Positions 1 to 9,306 of a DNA stretch of 64,000 nt are shown in pieces. A program made the translations under genes and the position numbers. The notes below the pieces were generated by a model. It was given only the letters and a program-made list of their open reading frames with translations. It did no database searches and was not told the origin of the DNA. Source of the DNA: Novosphingobium sp. PC22D (GTDB taxonomy: Bacteria; Pseudomonadota; Alphaproteobacteria; Sphingomonadales; Sphingomonadaceae); assembly GCF_002556635.1 (NCBI RefSeq), contig NZ_MWMO01000015.1:60469-124468 (forward strand). Direction: 5' to 3'. Each line of letters begins with the position of its first letter. The first letter of the stretch is position 1.

Positions 1-2
1 AG

Positions 3-404
3 ACGCTCAAGTCACGCGGTTGCCGCACGGTTTTGGTGACGGGCGGTTTCCACCATTTCGCCGATCCGATCGCTCGGTTACTCGGCTTCGAGCACGTCGT
101 GGGCAATCGGCTCGAAGTGGCGGGCGGCAAGCTGACCGGCGGCCTTGCCGGCCCGGTCACCGACAGCGCGGTGAAGAAAGCGACGCTGCTGGCCGAAATC
201 GCGGAGAAGGGTGATCACGCCACCAGTCTCGCCACCGGCGACGGCGCGAACGACATCCCCATGCTTGAGGCGGCGACTTACGGAATTGCCTATAAGGCGA
301 AGCCGAAGGCCCGAGTTGCCGCTAACGGTTGGGTCGATCGCGGCGATCTTACCTCGGTCCTCCGGCTTCTGGGGATCCGCCAGACCGATTGGCAAACCGG
401 CTGA
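3..404 (+). CDS. serB: Phosphoserine phosphatase SerB, C-terminal part (5' truncated by window)
   Basis: Last step of serine biosynthesis, removing phosphate from O-phosphoserine. About 133 residues are visible. They contain HAD motif II as VTGGF near the visible start, a conserved lysine after the GGKLTG stretch, and motif IV as GDGANDIPML, followed by the typical GIAYKAKP segment. The N-terminal catalytic DxDxT loop lies outside the window. The frame runs from base 3 without a stop, so the real start is upstream. The gene is convergent with purL across about 300 bases. Family identity is clear from the motif order; a generic HAD phosphatase is the only alternative. Confidence 0.93.
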   Translation, partial: TLKSRGCRTVLVTGGFHHFADPIARLLGFEHVVGNRLEVAGGKLTGGLAGPVTDSAVKKATLLAEIAEKGDHATSLATGDGANDIPMLEAATYGIAYKAKPKARVAANGWVDRGDLTSVLRLLGIRQTDWQTG

Positions 405-703
405 CGAAGGTGAATTGCGTGAAATGCGCGAAGGTGGGCGGCGCGTAGCGATGGCGCCGCCGCCGCGCGGCGCTTTGGCTCGTTTGGGTGGGTGCCTGTC
501 GCGAAAGCGTCGATCCGCGTGGTCGCGCTTGCGAACCCGGCCAACGCAATCGGGCGCGAGACGCCGGACGTCGCGGTGTCGGTCAACATTCGGTGCCCCC
601 CGATGAAGTTTTCCCCGGGGACAATAGCTACCGCAAGCCTATGGATTCGCAACAGGAATCTTGGTGATATCGATCAGTTAAGCCGATATGTGGGACTACC
701 TGG
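405..703. other. Intergenic region between serB and purL, no gene recognised
   Basis: These 299 bases separate two convergent genes. A short GC hairpin at 454-473 (gcgccgc / gcggcgc, 6-base loop) followed by TTT could terminate serB. I looked for a tRNA cloverleaf and for two-piece tmRNA and found neither. Short open frames here run antisense into purL and have no coding character. Confidence 0.6.
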
Positions 704-2935
704 TCAGGTGTCCATCCAGTCCTTGAAGAAGGCTTCGTTCGCTTGCCGCAGGGCGACGACCTCGACCGAGCTTTCGGCGGAGTCGCTTCGGAAGACGAGC
801 ACGTCGCCGCCGGTCTCGCCCAGCGCGATCGCGGCCAGACCGGCGTGCTCGGCATCGTCGAGCACCGCGGCAAGATCGCGCGTGGTGACCACGTAGCGCG
901 CCTGATCCTCGCCGAACCAGAAGGCCGCGGCGCTTTCGCGATCCTCGGGCATGGCGACCGCGCAGCCGATCCCGCCCGCGAGCGCCATCTCGGCGAGCGT
1001 CACCGCGAGACCGCCGTCCGAGCAGTCGTGCACCGCCGTCAGCAGCCCCGAAGCGATGAGCTTGCGCACGTGCTCGCCAGCCTGCCGCTCGAGATCGAGC
1101 CCAACCGGGGGCGGCATGCCCGCTTCCTGGCCATGGATCTCGCGCAGCCAGAGCGTCTGGCCGAGATGGCCCGATTCGCCGCCGATCAGCACGATCGCCT
1201 CTCCGGGCGCCTTGAACCCGATCGTCGCCATCGTCTCGTGGTCGTCGAGCAGGCCGACGCCGCCGATCGCCGGGGTCGGCAGGATCGCCGAGCCGCCGCC
1301 GGTCGCCTTGCTCTCGTTGTAGAGCGAGACGTTGCCCGAGACGATCGGATAGTCGAGCGCGCGGCAGGCTTCGCCCATGCCCTGCAGGCAGCCCACGATC
1401 TGCGCCATGATCTCGGGCCGCTGCGGATTGGCGAAGTTGAGGCAGTTGGTGATCGCGAGCGGCGTGGCGCCGACCGCGCAGATGTTGCGCCAGGTTTCGG
1501 CGACCGCCTGCTTGCCGCCTTCGTGCGGGTCGGCGTAGCAGTATCGCGGCGAGCAATCGGTGCTCATCGCCAGCGCCTTCTTGGTGCCGTGGACGCGCAC
1601 GACCGCGGCATCGCCGCCGGATTTCTGCAGCGTGTCGGCGCCGACCTGACTGTCGTACTGCTCCCAGATCCAGCGGCGCGAGGCGAGGTCGGGGCAAGCC
1701 ATCAGGCGCAGCAGGTCGGCCGCGACGTCCCCGGTGTCGGGCACGTCCTCGAGCAGCGGCACCGCCGCCCAGTCGTGATAGGTGGCGTGATCGACCCAGG
1801 GCCGCTCGTATTCGGGAGCGTCGTCGGCCAGCGGGCCGAGCGGAATGTCGCAGACGGTCTCGCCGCCGAAGGTGAGTTGCATCCGCCCCGTGTCGGTGAC
1901 TTCGCCGATCACCGCGAAATCCAGCTCCCACTTGCGGAAGACCGCCTCGGCCATCGCCTCCTTGCCGGGCTTGAGCACCATCAGCATGCGCTCCTGGCTC
2001 TCGCTCAGCATCATCTCGTAAGGCGTCATGCCGTCTTCGCGGCAGGGAACCTGGTCCATGTCGAGGCGGATGCCCGCGCCGCCCTTGCTTGCCATCTCGA
2101 CCGAGGATGACGTCAGTCCGGCCGCGCCCATGTCCTGGATCGCGACGATCGCGTCGGTCGCCATCAGTTCGAGGCAGGCCTCGATCAGCAGCTTTTCGGT
2201 GAAGGGATCGCCGACCTGCACGGTGGGGCGCTTCTCGTCGCTGTTCTCGTCGAAGTCGGCGCTGGCCATGGTCGCGCCGTGAATGCCGTCGCGGCCGGTC
2301 TTCGAGCCGACGTAGACGATCGGATTGCCGACCCCGGTGGCGGCCGAATAGAAGATCTTGTCGGCATCGGCGACGCCCACCGTCATCGCGTTGACGAGGA
2401 TGTTGCCGTCGTAGGCCTGGTGGAAGTTGGTCTCGCCGCCCACCGTCGGCACGCCGACGCAGTTGCCGTAGCCGCCGATTCCCGCGACCACGCCCTGGAC
2501 GAGGTGCTTCATCTTGGGATGCTCGGGCCGGCCGAAGCGTAGCGCGTTGAGGTTGGCGACGGGCCGCGCGCCCATGGTGAAGACGTCGCGCAGGATACCG
2601 CCGACCCCCGTCGCCGCGCCCTGGTAGGGCTCGATGTAGCTGGGGTGGTTGTGGCTCTCCATCTTGAAGATCGCCGCCTGACCGTCGCCGATGTCGATCA
2701 CGCCCGCGTTCTCGCCCGGGCCGCAGATCACCCATGGCGCCTCGGTCGGCAGCTTCTTGAGGTGGACGCGGCTCGACTTGTACGAGCAGTGCTCCGACCA
2801 CATCACCGAGAAGATGCCCAGTTCGACGAGATTGGGCTCCCGTCCCAGCGCGCTCAGGACGCGTTCGTATTCCTCGGGATTGAGGCCGTGGGCTTCGACG
2901 ACGTCGGGCGTGATCTCGGGCGTAGTGTTCGGCAT
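704..2935 (-). CDS. purL: Phosphoribosylformylglycinamidine synthase subunit PurL
   Basis: Fourth step of de novo purine synthesis: converts FGAR to FGAM using ATP and ammonia delivered by PurQ/PurS. The 743-residue length is that of the small PurL form, which lacks the glutaminase domain. Diagnostic segments are visible: MWSEHCSYKSS near residue 55, KMESHNHPSY and QGAATGVGGILRD around 90-120, and HDCSDGGLAVTLAEMAL near residue 645. I chose the ATG at 2935 (MPNTTPEITPD) because the eight codons upstream are not family-like. It is transcribed away from xseB, so the 100-bp gap must carry divergent promoters. Confidence 0.97.
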   Translation of the reverse strand: MPNTTPEITPDVVEAHGLNPEEYERVLSALGREPNLVELGIFSVMWSEHCSYKSSRVHLKKLPTEAPWVICGPGENAGVIDIGDGQAAIFKMESHNHPSYIEPYQGAATGVGGILRDVFTMGARPVANLNALRFGRPEHPKMKHLVQGVVAGIGGYGNCVGVPTVGGETNFHQAYDGNILVNAMTVGVADADKIFYSAATGVGNPIVYVGSKTGRDGIHGATMASADFDENSDEKRPTVQVGDPFTEKLLIEACLELMATDAIVAIQDMGAAGLTSSSVEMASKGGAGIRLDMDQVPCREDGMTPYEMMLSESQERMLMVLKPGKEAMAEAVFRKWELDFAVIGEVTDTGRMQLTFGGETVCDIPLGPLADDAPEYERPWVDHATYHDWAAVPLLEDVPDTGDVAADLLRLMACPDLASRRWIWEQYDSQVGADTLQKSGGDAAVVRVHGTKKALAMSTDCSPRYCYADPHEGGKQAVAETWRNICAVGATPLAITNCLNFANPQRPEIMAQIVGCLQGMGEACRALDYPIVSGNVSLYNESKATGGGSAILPTPAIGGVGLLDDHETMATIGFKAPGEAIVLIGGESGHLGQTLWLREIHGQEAGMPPPVGLDLERQAGEHVRKLIASGLLTAVHDCSDGGLAVTLAEMALAGGIGCAVAMPEDRESAAAFWFGEDQARYVVTTRDLAAVLDDAEHAGLAAIALGETGGDVLVFRSDSAESSVEVVALRQANEAFFKDWMDT

Positions 2936-3049
2936 GGTCCGGGCCTTAGCGAGGAGCATGCCGCGATGCTAGATGTGTTGCGGCCCTGTGGAGCGTGGGC
3001 GCCGCAGCGCGCTTGACCCCCGGGCCTCGGCTCGTCATTGCTCAACCGC

Positions 3050-3304
3050 ATGACGGGAGACAGCGCCGAAATCGCCGAACTGAGTTTCGAGGACGCCTTG
3101 CGCGCGCTCGAGGACGTGGTCCGCAAGCTCGAAAGCGGAGAAGTCCCGCTCGACGATTCGATCGCGCTCTACGAGCGGGGCGAGGCCCTGCGCCGCCATT
3201 GCCAGGCGCGACTCGACAGTGCCCAGGCGCGGATCGAGCGGATCGTCCAGGGGGCCGACGGCACACCGAGCGGAACCCAGCCTTTCGACGCGCCGGACCG
3301 CTGA
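3050..3304 (+). CDS. xseB: Exodeoxyribonuclease VII small subunit XseB
   Basis: Small subunit that binds the C-terminal part of XseA to form the single-strand-specific exonuclease VII. The 84-residue product is all helical in character, with the family core LSFEDALRALEDVVRKLE, then GEVPLDDSIALYERGEAL and a CQARLD helix. An ATG at 3050 is preferred; a TTG at 3038 would add four residues. The stop is followed three bases later by the GTG of ispA, so the two are probably translationally coupled. xseB-ispA adjacency is a recurrent bacterial arrangement. Confidence 0.93.
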   Translation: MTGDSAEIAELSFEDALRALEDVVRKLESGEVPLDDSIALYERGEALRRHCQARLDSAQARIERIVQGADGTPSGTQPFDAPDR

Positions 3305-3307
3305 TTC

Positions 3308-4213
3308 GTGCCGGTGGGGGCGATCGACCATCTGCTCGCAGACAGTCTCGCGGAGATCGCCGCCGAGATCGACGCGGCCTTCGATGCGCTTTTGCCGGTG
3401 CCCGCCGATTCGCGCGCGCGTCTGGTGGAGGCGATGCGCTATGCCACGATCGGCGGCGGCAAGCGGGTGCGCCCCCTGCTGCTCGCCTCGGTCGCGGCGA
3501 TCTACGGCGTCGACCGCGAGGCGGCGATCCGCGCGGGCGCGGCGATCGAGGCGATTCACGTCTATTCGCTGATTCACGACGATCTTCCCTGCATGGACGA
3601 TGACGCCATGCGCCACGGCAAGCCGACGCTCCACCTCGCCTTCGACGAGGCGACCGCGGTGCTGGCGGGCGACGCCCTGCACGATTTCGCCTTCGAAGTG
3701 CTTGCCGATCCCGCGACCAGTTCCGATCCGTTCGTGCAGATCGAGCTGGTCCGCACGCTCGGCAGGGCCAGCGGCTTGCAGGGCATGGCGGGCGGGCAGA
3801 TGATGGACCTCGTCGCCGAGACCGCCGAGTTCGACTTGCAGACGGTCACGCGCCTGCAGCAGCTCAAGACCGGCGCGCTGCTGGGCGCGGCGGTGGAGAT
3901 GGGCGCGATTCTCGGCCACGTTGCGCCCGAGGGACGCACGCATCTGCGCGGCTATGCCCGCGATGCCGGTCTGGCCTTCCAGATCGCCGACGATCTCATC
4001 GACCACGAGGGCGACGCCGCGCGCGCGGGCAAGGCGGTGGGCAAGGACGCGGCCGCCGGGAAGGCGACCTTCGTCTCGCTGCTCGGCGCCGATCGCGCGC
4101 GCGAACAGGCTCGGCTGCTGGTCGACCAGGCGATCGAGCATCTCGCGAGCCACGGCCGCGAGGCCGACGTGCTGCGGGCGCTGGCCCGCTACATCATCGA
4201 AAGGGACCATTGA
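3308..4213 (+). CDS. ispA: Polyprenyl (farnesyl/geranyl) diphosphate synthase IspA
   Basis: Head-to-tail condensation of isopentenyl diphosphate with allylic diphosphates, giving the C15 precursor for ubiquinone, carotenoids and undecaprenyl lipids. The 301-residue protein has GGGKRVRPLL near residue 50, the first aspartate-rich motif DDLPCMDDD near 96, and the second as DDLID near 223. The start is GTG. The first Asp-rich motif with two intervening residues is the bacterial short-chain type, supporting farnesyl diphosphate synthase. It ends in TGATG overlap with coaD. Confidence 0.94.
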   Translation: MPVGAIDHLLADSLAEIAAEIDAAFDALLPVPADSRARLVEAMRYATIGGGKRVRPLLLASVAAIYGVDREAAIRAGAAIEAIHVYSLIHDDLPCMDDDAMRHGKPTLHLAFDEATAVLAGDALHDFAFEVLADPATSSDPFVQIELVRTLGRASGLQGMAGGQMMDLVAETAEFDLQTVTRLQQLKTGALLGAAVEMGAILGHVAPEGRTHLRGYARDAGLAFQIADDLIDHEGDAARAGKAVGKDAAAGKATFVSLLGADRAREQARLLVDQAIEHLASHGREADVLRALARYIIERDH

Positions 4214-4737
4214 TGCCGCAAACCGGTGGCGAACGCGTCGGGGTTTACCCCGGCACCTTCGATCCGATCACCAAGGGCCACGCCGATATCATCCGGCGCG
4301 GCGCCAAGCTGGTCGACCGGCTGATCATCGGCGTGACCACCAACATGTCGAAGAACCCGCTGTTCACGCCCGAAGAGCGCATCGCCATGGTCGAGCGCGA
4401 GGTCGCCTCGCTCGAACTCGACAACGTCAGCGTGGTGGGGTTCAACGCGCTGCTGATGAAATTCGCCGAGAAGCAGGGCGCGACGGTGATCGTGCGCGGC
4501 CTGCGCGCGGTCGCGGACTTCGAATACGAATATCAGATGGCCGGCATGAACCAGCAGCTCAACGCGGGGATCGAAACCGTCTTCCTGATGGCCGACGTCA
4601 GCCTTCAGCCGATCGCCTCCAAGCTGGTCAAGGAGATCGCGATGTTCGGCGGCGATATCACGCCCTTCGTCAGCGGGCCGGTGCGCGACGACGTGCTCGC
4701 GCGGATCGATAAGGTCGGCAGGATGGGCGATTATTGA
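4213..4737 (+). CDS. coaD: Pantetheine-phosphate adenylyltransferase CoaD
   Basis: Penultimate step of coenzyme A synthesis: transfers AMP from ATP to 4'-phosphopantetheine. The nucleotidyltransferase signature GTFDPITKGH sits at residues 13-22, and the family segments VIVRGLRAVADFEYE and SLQPIASKLVKEIA follow. Length, 174 residues, is normal. The ATG at 4213 overlaps the ispA stop by one base (TGATG), indicating coupling; an in-frame TTG lies one codon upstream but is less likely. Confidence 0.96.
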   Translation: MPQTGGERVGVYPGTFDPITKGHADIIRRGAKLVDRLIIGVTTNMSKNPLFTPEERIAMVEREVASLELDNVSVVGFNALLMKFAEKQGATVIVRGLRAVADFEYEYQMAGMNQQLNAGIETVFLMADVSLQPIASKLVKEIAMFGGDITPFVSGPVRDDVLARIDKVGRMGDY

Positions 4738-4821
4738 TCCCGTTCATTGCCACGACAGCGCCGAGGGACTATCCGCCCCGCGATCCCGGGACCTTGTCCG
4801 GTCCGAGCCAGTGAGAATCGA

Positions 4822-5502
4822 ATGAATCTTCGTCTGCTTGTTCCCCTCCTCTCGGCCCTGGCGCTGGGTGCCGCGCCGCTCGCCGCGCAGGAGACGCCGG
4901 ATGCCGCGCCCGCCACGACAGCCGCCAAGCTTCCGACGAGCGTGGACATGGATGTCAGCCACGACCCGCAGAACGTGCTCTATCTCGACCTTTCCGACGG
5001 CGGCCGCGTCGCGATCCGGCTCATGCCCGAATGGGCGCCGCACCACGTCGAGCGGATCAAGACGCTCGTCGAGCAGGGCTTCTACGACGGCGTGATCTTC
5101 CACCGCGTGATCGAAGGCTTCATGGCCCAGACGGGCGATCCCACGGGTACGGGCGTCGGGGGCTCGCAGTTGCCCGACCTCGAGGCGGAATTCAACGCCA
5201 TGCCGCACTTGCGCGGCACCGTCTCGATGGCGCGCACCAACGATCCGAACAGCGCCAACAGCCAGTTCTTCATCATGTTCTATCCGCGCTTCGCGCTCGA
5301 CAAGAAGTACACCGTTTTCGGCCGCGTGATCGGCGGGATGGAATATGTCGACGCGATCGAGCGGGGCGAGCCGCCCGCCAATCCGACGCGCGTGCTGCAA
5401 GCCTCGCTCGCTTCGGACAACAAGCCGGCGCCCGCGGCACCGGCCTCTCCGGCCGCGGCGCCAATTTCGGTTAGCGACCTCAACAACTCGCAGTCCGACT
5501 GA
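4822..5502 (+). CDS. Secreted cyclophilin-type peptidyl-prolyl isomerase
   Basis: Catalyses prolyl cis-trans isomerisation during folding of exported proteins. The chosen ATG gives a classic signal peptide (LRLLVPLLSALALGAAPLAA, predicted cut after AQ) followed by the cyclophilin core: FYDGVIFHRVIEGFMAQTGD, then ARTNDPNSANSQFFI and the KYTVFGRVIGGM segment. The active-site arginine (FHRV) is present. Residues after about 195 form an Ala/Pro-rich tail. The usual cyclophilin tryptophan region reads MFYPRFALDKKYTV, so cyclosporin binding would be expected to be weak. It lies between coaD and queA on the same strand. Confidence 0.93.
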   Translation: MNLRLLVPLLSALALGAAPLAAQETPDAAPATTAAKLPTSVDMDVSHDPQNVLYLDLSDGGRVAIRLMPEWAPHHVERIKTLVEQGFYDGVIFHRVIEGFMAQTGDPTGTGVGGSQLPDLEAEFNAMPHLRGTVSMARTNDPNSANSQFFIMFYPRFALDKKYTVFGRVIGGMEYVDAIERGEPPANPTRVLQASLASDNKPAPAAPASPAAAPISVSDLNNSQSD

Positions 5503-5565
5503 TCCGGCGGACAGATTCGCCGCGCCGGTTTGCCTGGCGCGCGCCCTGCGCCTAAGGCCCCGGCC

Positions 5566-6594
5566 ATGCGTGTCGACCTGTTCGATTTCGATCTTCCGTC
5601 CGACCTGATCGCGCTGCGCCCGGCGCGGCCGCGCGATTCGGCGCGCATGCTGCTGGTCGAGGGGCAGGCGCCGCTTTCCGACCACCGCGTCAGCGATCTG
5701 CCCGCGCTGCTGCGCGACGGCGATGTGCTGGTGTTCAACGATACGCGCGTGATCCCCGCCCAGCTCGAGGGACGGCGCGGCGAGGCGCGGATCGGGGCGA
5801 CGCTGCACAAGCGCGTCGACCTCAGGCGCTGGCAGGCCTTCGTGCGCAATGCCAAGCGCCTGCGTCCGGGCGATCGCATCGCTTTTGCCGCCGATGTCGA
5901 GGCCGTGGCCGAGGAGCGGCACGCCGACGGCTCGTGGACGCTCGCCTTCGCGGGCGAGGAACCGGTCGAGGTCCTGCTCGAACGCGCCGGGCACATGCCG
6001 CTGCCGCCCTATATCGCGGGCAAGCGCGCGACCGACGAGGCCGACCGCCGCGACTACCAGACCATGTTCGCCGCGCGCGACGGCGCTGTCGCCGCGCCGA
6101 CCGCGGCGCTCCATTTCACCCCTGAGCTGATGGCGGCGCTCAAAGCGCGCGGAATCGCCAGCGAGACGCTCACGCTCCACGTCGGGGCGGGTACCTTCCT
6201 GCCGGTAAAGGCCGAGGACACCGACGAGCACCGGATGCACGCCGAATGGGGCCGGATCGAGCCCGAAACCGCCGATCGGCTCAACGCAGCGCGGGCGCGG
6301 GGCGGGCGGCTGGTCGCGGTGGGCACCACGAGCCTGCGGCTGCTCGAAAGCGCGGTCGATGCGGGCGGCACGATCCAGCCCTTCGAGGGTGACACGGCGA
6401 TCTTCATCACGCCCGGCTATCGCTTCGGCGCGATCGACGGTCTGATGACGAACTTCCACTTGCCGCGCTCGACGCTGTTCATGCTGGTCTCGGCGCTCAT
6501 GGGCACGGAGCGGATGCGCGCAGCCTATGCGCACGCGATCGAGCAGCGCTATCGCTTCTACTCTTATGGCGATTCGAGCCTGCTTCTGCCTTGA
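5566..6594 (+). CDS. queA: S-adenosylmethionine:tRNA ribosyltransferase-isomerase QueA
   Basis: Transfers and isomerises the ribose of SAM onto 7-aminomethyl-7-deazaguanine in tRNA, making epoxyqueuosine. The 342-residue product starts MRVDLFDFDLPSDLIA, a typical QueA N-terminus; the ATG at 5566 is chosen for that reason. FNDTRVIPA near 57, the LHVGAGTF segment near 203 and the C-terminal TNFHLPRSTLF and AYAHAIEQRYRFYSYGD are all family hallmarks. tgt, the preceding enzyme of the same pathway, lies 2.7 kb downstream on the same strand. Confidence 0.96.
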   Translation: MRVDLFDFDLPSDLIALRPARPRDSARMLLVEGQAPLSDHRVSDLPALLRDGDVLVFNDTRVIPAQLEGRRGEARIGATLHKRVDLRRWQAFVRNAKRLRPGDRIAFAADVEAVAEERHADGSWTLAFAGEEPVEVLLERAGHMPLPPYIAGKRATDEADRRDYQTMFAARDGAVAAPTAALHFTPELMAALKARGIASETLTLHVGAGTFLPVKAEDTDEHRMHAEWGRIEPETADRLNAARARGGRLVAVGTTSLRLLESAVDAGGTIQPFEGDTAIFITPGYRFGAIDGLMTNFHLPRSTLFMLVSALMGTERMRAAYAHAIEQRYRFYSYGDSSLLLP

Positions 6595-6635
6595 GGGGTT
6601 GGCGTTTCGCGTCCGCGAGCACATCTAGGGCCGCG

Positions 6636-7583
6636 ATGAATCACGTACTCGAGCTGAGCGGCCTCACCAAAACCTATGCCGGCGGGTTCACCGCCCTCAA
6701 GGGAGTCGATCTGGCGATCGAGCAGGGCGAGATATTCGCGTTGCTCGGTCCGAACGGCGCCGGCAAGACCACGCTGATCGGTGCCGTCTGCGGACTGGTT
6801 CGACCGACCTCGGGGACGATCCGCGCGTTCGGCGAGGACATGGCGCACAACTGGCGTTCGCTGCGCGCGCGCATCGGCCTGGTGCCGCAGGAGCTTTCGA
6901 CCGACATGTTCGAGCCGGTGGGCCGCGCGGTCCGCCACTCGCGCGGGCTGTTCGGCTTCGCCCCCGATCCGGCAAGGATCGACGATATCCTCAAGTCACT
7001 GAGCTTGTGGGACAAGCGGGACGAGCAGATCCGCCATCTCTCGGGGGGCATGAAGCGCCGCGTGCTCATCGCCAAGGCCATGGCGCACGATCCCGAGCTG
7101 CTGTTTCTCGACGAGCCCACCGCGGGCGTCGACGTCGAGCTGCGGCGCGACATGTGGAAGCAGATCGCGGCCATGCGCGAGCGCGGCACCACGATCATCC
7201 TGACGACCCACTACATCGAGGAAGCCGAGGAAATGGCCGACCGCGTGGGCATCATCCGCCAGGGCGAGATCGTGATGGTCGACGAGAAGGCGCAGATGAT
7301 GAAGCGCCTGGGCCGCACCGAGGCGCTGATCACGCTGGCCGCGCCGCTCGATGCGGTTCCCGATCCGCTTTCCCGGTTCTCCGTCACGCTTGCCGACGAC
7401 GGACGCACGCTGTGCTATCGCGGCGGCGACGGCGCGGGGCAGGGCAAGGCCGAAGTCGCCGAACTGACCAAGGCGCTGACCCGCGCCGGCATAGACTACA
7501 CCGCGATCGACCTGCACGAATCGAGCCTTGAGGACATCTTCGTCGATCTCGTCCAGAACGGCGCGCAGGGGAAAGCGGCATGA
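6636..7583 (+). CDS. ABC transporter ATP-binding protein (ABC-2 exporter)
   Basis: ATPase of a two-gene exporter; ATP hydrolysis at the cytoplasmic membrane drives the adjacent permease. Motifs in order: Walker A GPNGAGKTT near residue 38, Q-loop PQE near 84, signature LSGGM near 136, Walker B LLFLDEP near 157, and switch His in LTTHY near 192. The C-terminal 90 residues form an ABC-2-type accessory region. Start ATG at 6636 gives MNHVLELSGLTKTY. The stop overlaps the permease start by four bases. It resembles YadG-like or NodI-like ATPases; the substrate cannot be read from sequence. Confidence 0.93.
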   Translation: MNHVLELSGLTKTYAGGFTALKGVDLAIEQGEIFALLGPNGAGKTTLIGAVCGLVRPTSGTIRAFGEDMAHNWRSLRARIGLVPQELSTDMFEPVGRAVRHSRGLFGFAPDPARIDDILKSLSLWDKRDEQIRHLSGGMKRRVLIAKAMAHDPELLFLDEPTAGVDVELRRDMWKQIAAMRERGTTIILTTHYIEEAEEMADRVGIIRQGEIVMVDEKAQMMKRLGRTEALITLAAPLDAVPDPLSRFSVTLADDGRTLCYRGGDGAGQGKAEVAELTKALTRAGIDYTAIDLHESSLEDIFVDLVQNGAQGKAA

Positions 7584-8353
7584 GCATGTTCAACGCGCGC
7601 AGCGCTTTCACCATCTACAAGCAGGAACTGATGCGCGCGTTTCGCACCGCGATGCAATCGATCCTTGCGCCGGTGCTGACGACGACGCTCTATTTCGTCG
7701 TGTTCGGCGCGGCGATCGGCGGGCAGATGCAGGGGGGCATGGGCGGCGTGAACTACGGCGCCTTCATCGTGCCCGGCCTGCTGCTGCTCACGCTGCTCGG
7801 CGAAAGCACCAGCAACGCCAGCTTCGGCATCTACATGCCGCGCTTCACCGGCGCGATCTACGAGCTGCTGTCCGCGCCCGTGGGCGTGGCCGAGACGCTG
7901 GCGGGCTTCGTCGGCGCGGCGGCCACCAAGTCGCTGATCCTGGCCGCGATCATCCTGGGCACCGCGACGATCTTCGTCGACTATACGATCGTCCACCCGG
8001 TTTTCGCTCTCGGCTACATCATCCTGGTTTCCGCCAGTTTCTCGCTGTTCGGCTTCATTCTCGGGATATGGGCGGACAGCTTCGAGAAGCTCTCGATCGT
8101 GCCGATGCTGATCCTGATGCCGCTCACCTTCCTGGGCGGGACGTTCTATTCGATCGACCTGCTGCCCGAGCCGTGGCGCACGGTCGCGCTGGCCAATCCG
8201 GTGGTCTATCTCGTCAACGGCTTGCGCTGGACCTTCTACGGCAGTTCCGACGTCTCGATCTGGGTCTCGCTCGGGCTTACGCTGGCCTTCCTGGCGGCCT
8301 GCGTGGCTCTGATCAGCTACATCTTCCGCACCGGCTGGCGCTTGCGCACATGA
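7580..8353 (+). CDS. ABC-2 type transporter permease
   Basis: Membrane partner of the preceding ATPase. Six hydrophobic segments are visible, starting with SILAPVLTTTLYFVVFGAAIG near residue 25 and including FIVPGLLLLTLLGE, LILAAIILGTATIFV, FALGYIILVSASFSLFGFILG, a short one at MLILMPLTFLGGTFYSIDLLP and the C-terminal LGLTLAFLAACVALISYIF. The LPEPWRTVALANPVVYLVNGLR stretch is the conserved ABC-2 signature region. The four-base overlap with the ATPase gene indicates one transcript. The YadH-like half-size exporter class fits; a role in lipid, polysaccharide or drug export is undetermined. Confidence 0.93.
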   Translation: MSMFNARSAFTIYKQELMRAFRTAMQSILAPVLTTTLYFVVFGAAIGGQMQGGMGGVNYGAFIVPGLLLLTLLGESTSNASFGIYMPRFTGAIYELLSAPVGVAETLAGFVGAAATKSLILAAIILGTATIFVDYTIVHPVFALGYIILVSASFSLFGFILGIWADSFEKLSIVPMLILMPLTFLGGTFYSIDLLPEPWRTVALANPVVYLVNGLRWTFYGSSDVSIWVSLGLTLAFLAACVALISYIFRTGWRLRT

Positions 8354-8371
8354 TTCGCTAGTCGCGCGGGC

Positions 8372-9295
8372 ATGGTCGTTCTCCGCCGTCATCTTGTCCT
8401 GGCCGCAGGCCTTGCGGGTATTACCTTGCCGGCGCAGGCCCAGGTGCCCGACGCCGTGCGCGAGATGTTCGATACGGCCGTGCTGGCGAAGGATGCCAGG
8501 ACGCTGGAGACGGTCGCGAAGGTCGCCAAGGAGACCTGGCCCGACGACGTCGAGGCGATCGACGCCCTGCTCGACCGCTACAAGGACAGGCACGAGGAGC
8601 TTGCCGAACGGCGGGCCGCCAAGGAGCGCGCGCGCATTCGCCAGGCCGGCATCCTCGACGAATGGAAAGGCGAGGGCGAGTTCGGCGCGTTTCGCGCGAC
8701 CGGCAACACCAGCAACCTCGGCATCGCCGCCGGGCTCACGCTGAAGCGCGACGGGGTCGACTGGGAGAACCAGCTCCGCCTGCGCGCCGACTACCAGCGC
8801 GACAGCGGCGAAGTGACGCGCGAGCAGTACCTTGCGGCCTATAGCCCGCGCTACAAGCTGGGCGAGCGGCTCTATTCGTTCGGGCTGGCGCAGTACGAAC
8901 GCGATCGTTTCCAGGGCTATCGCGGGCGCTACACGCTTTCGGGCGGCCTCGGATACAGGGTGATCAAGCGCAAGGGCCTGACGCTGTCGCTGGAAGGCGG
9001 ACCAGCCTGGCGTCGGACCCAGGTCATCGACGAGCCCGACGAAGACAACTGGTCGGCGCTGGGATCGCTCGACTTCGACTGGAAGGTGGGCAAGACCGTG
9101 AAGCTCACGCAGGACGCGAGCATATACGTCGATGAAGGCAACAGCACGCTGACCTCCGCGACCGGGCTCGAAGCGGCGATGTCCAAGGCGCTCAAAGCGC
9201 GGCTTTCCTATACGGTCGAGCACGAGACGAGTCCGCCGCCCGATGCGCTCGACACCGATACGCTTTCGCGTTTCACGTTGATCTTCGGGTTCTGA
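8372..9295 (+). CDS. DUF481 family outer-membrane protein
   Basis: Exported protein of 307 residues with a signal peptide (LVLAAGLAGITLPAQAQ). An alpha-helical stretch rich in Lys/Glu follows (about 25-95), then a beta-rich domain with alternating hydrophobic strands from GEGEFGAFRATGNTSNLG near residue 105 to the final phenylalanine of TLIFGF, the usual end of an outer-membrane beta-barrel. The GNTSN-x-A pattern and repeated strand/turn units match DUF481 (YdiY-like, salt-induced outer-membrane proteins). It sits 18 bases after the exporter permease and just ahead of tgt; function is unknown. Confidence 0.82.
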   Translation: MVVLRRHLVLAAGLAGITLPAQAQVPDAVREMFDTAVLAKDARTLETVAKVAKETWPDDVEAIDALLDRYKDRHEELAERRAAKERARIRQAGILDEWKGEGEFGAFRATGNTSNLGIAAGLTLKRDGVDWENQLRLRADYQRDSGEVTREQYLAAYSPRYKLGERLYSFGLAQYERDRFQGYRGRYTLSGGLGYRVIKRKGLTLSLEGGPAWRRTQVIDEPDEDNWSALGSLDFDWKVGKTVKLTQDASIYVDEGNSTLTSATGLEAAMSKALKARLSYTVEHETSPPPDALDTDTLSRFTLIFGF

Positions 9296-9306
9296 GGACG
9301 CAACTC

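Noticed and set aside
405..703. Possible structured RNA such as tmRNA or a tRNA between serB and purL
   Set aside because: No acceptor or T-arm pairing and no tag-like reading frame could be found on either strand.
696..2801. Very long open frames antisense to or out of frame with purL, and similar ones over carB, tamB and the PQQ gene
   Set aside because: They follow the GC-rich codon pattern of the real genes, are rich in Arg/Ala/Gly, and match no family. The recognised gene on the other frame explains them.
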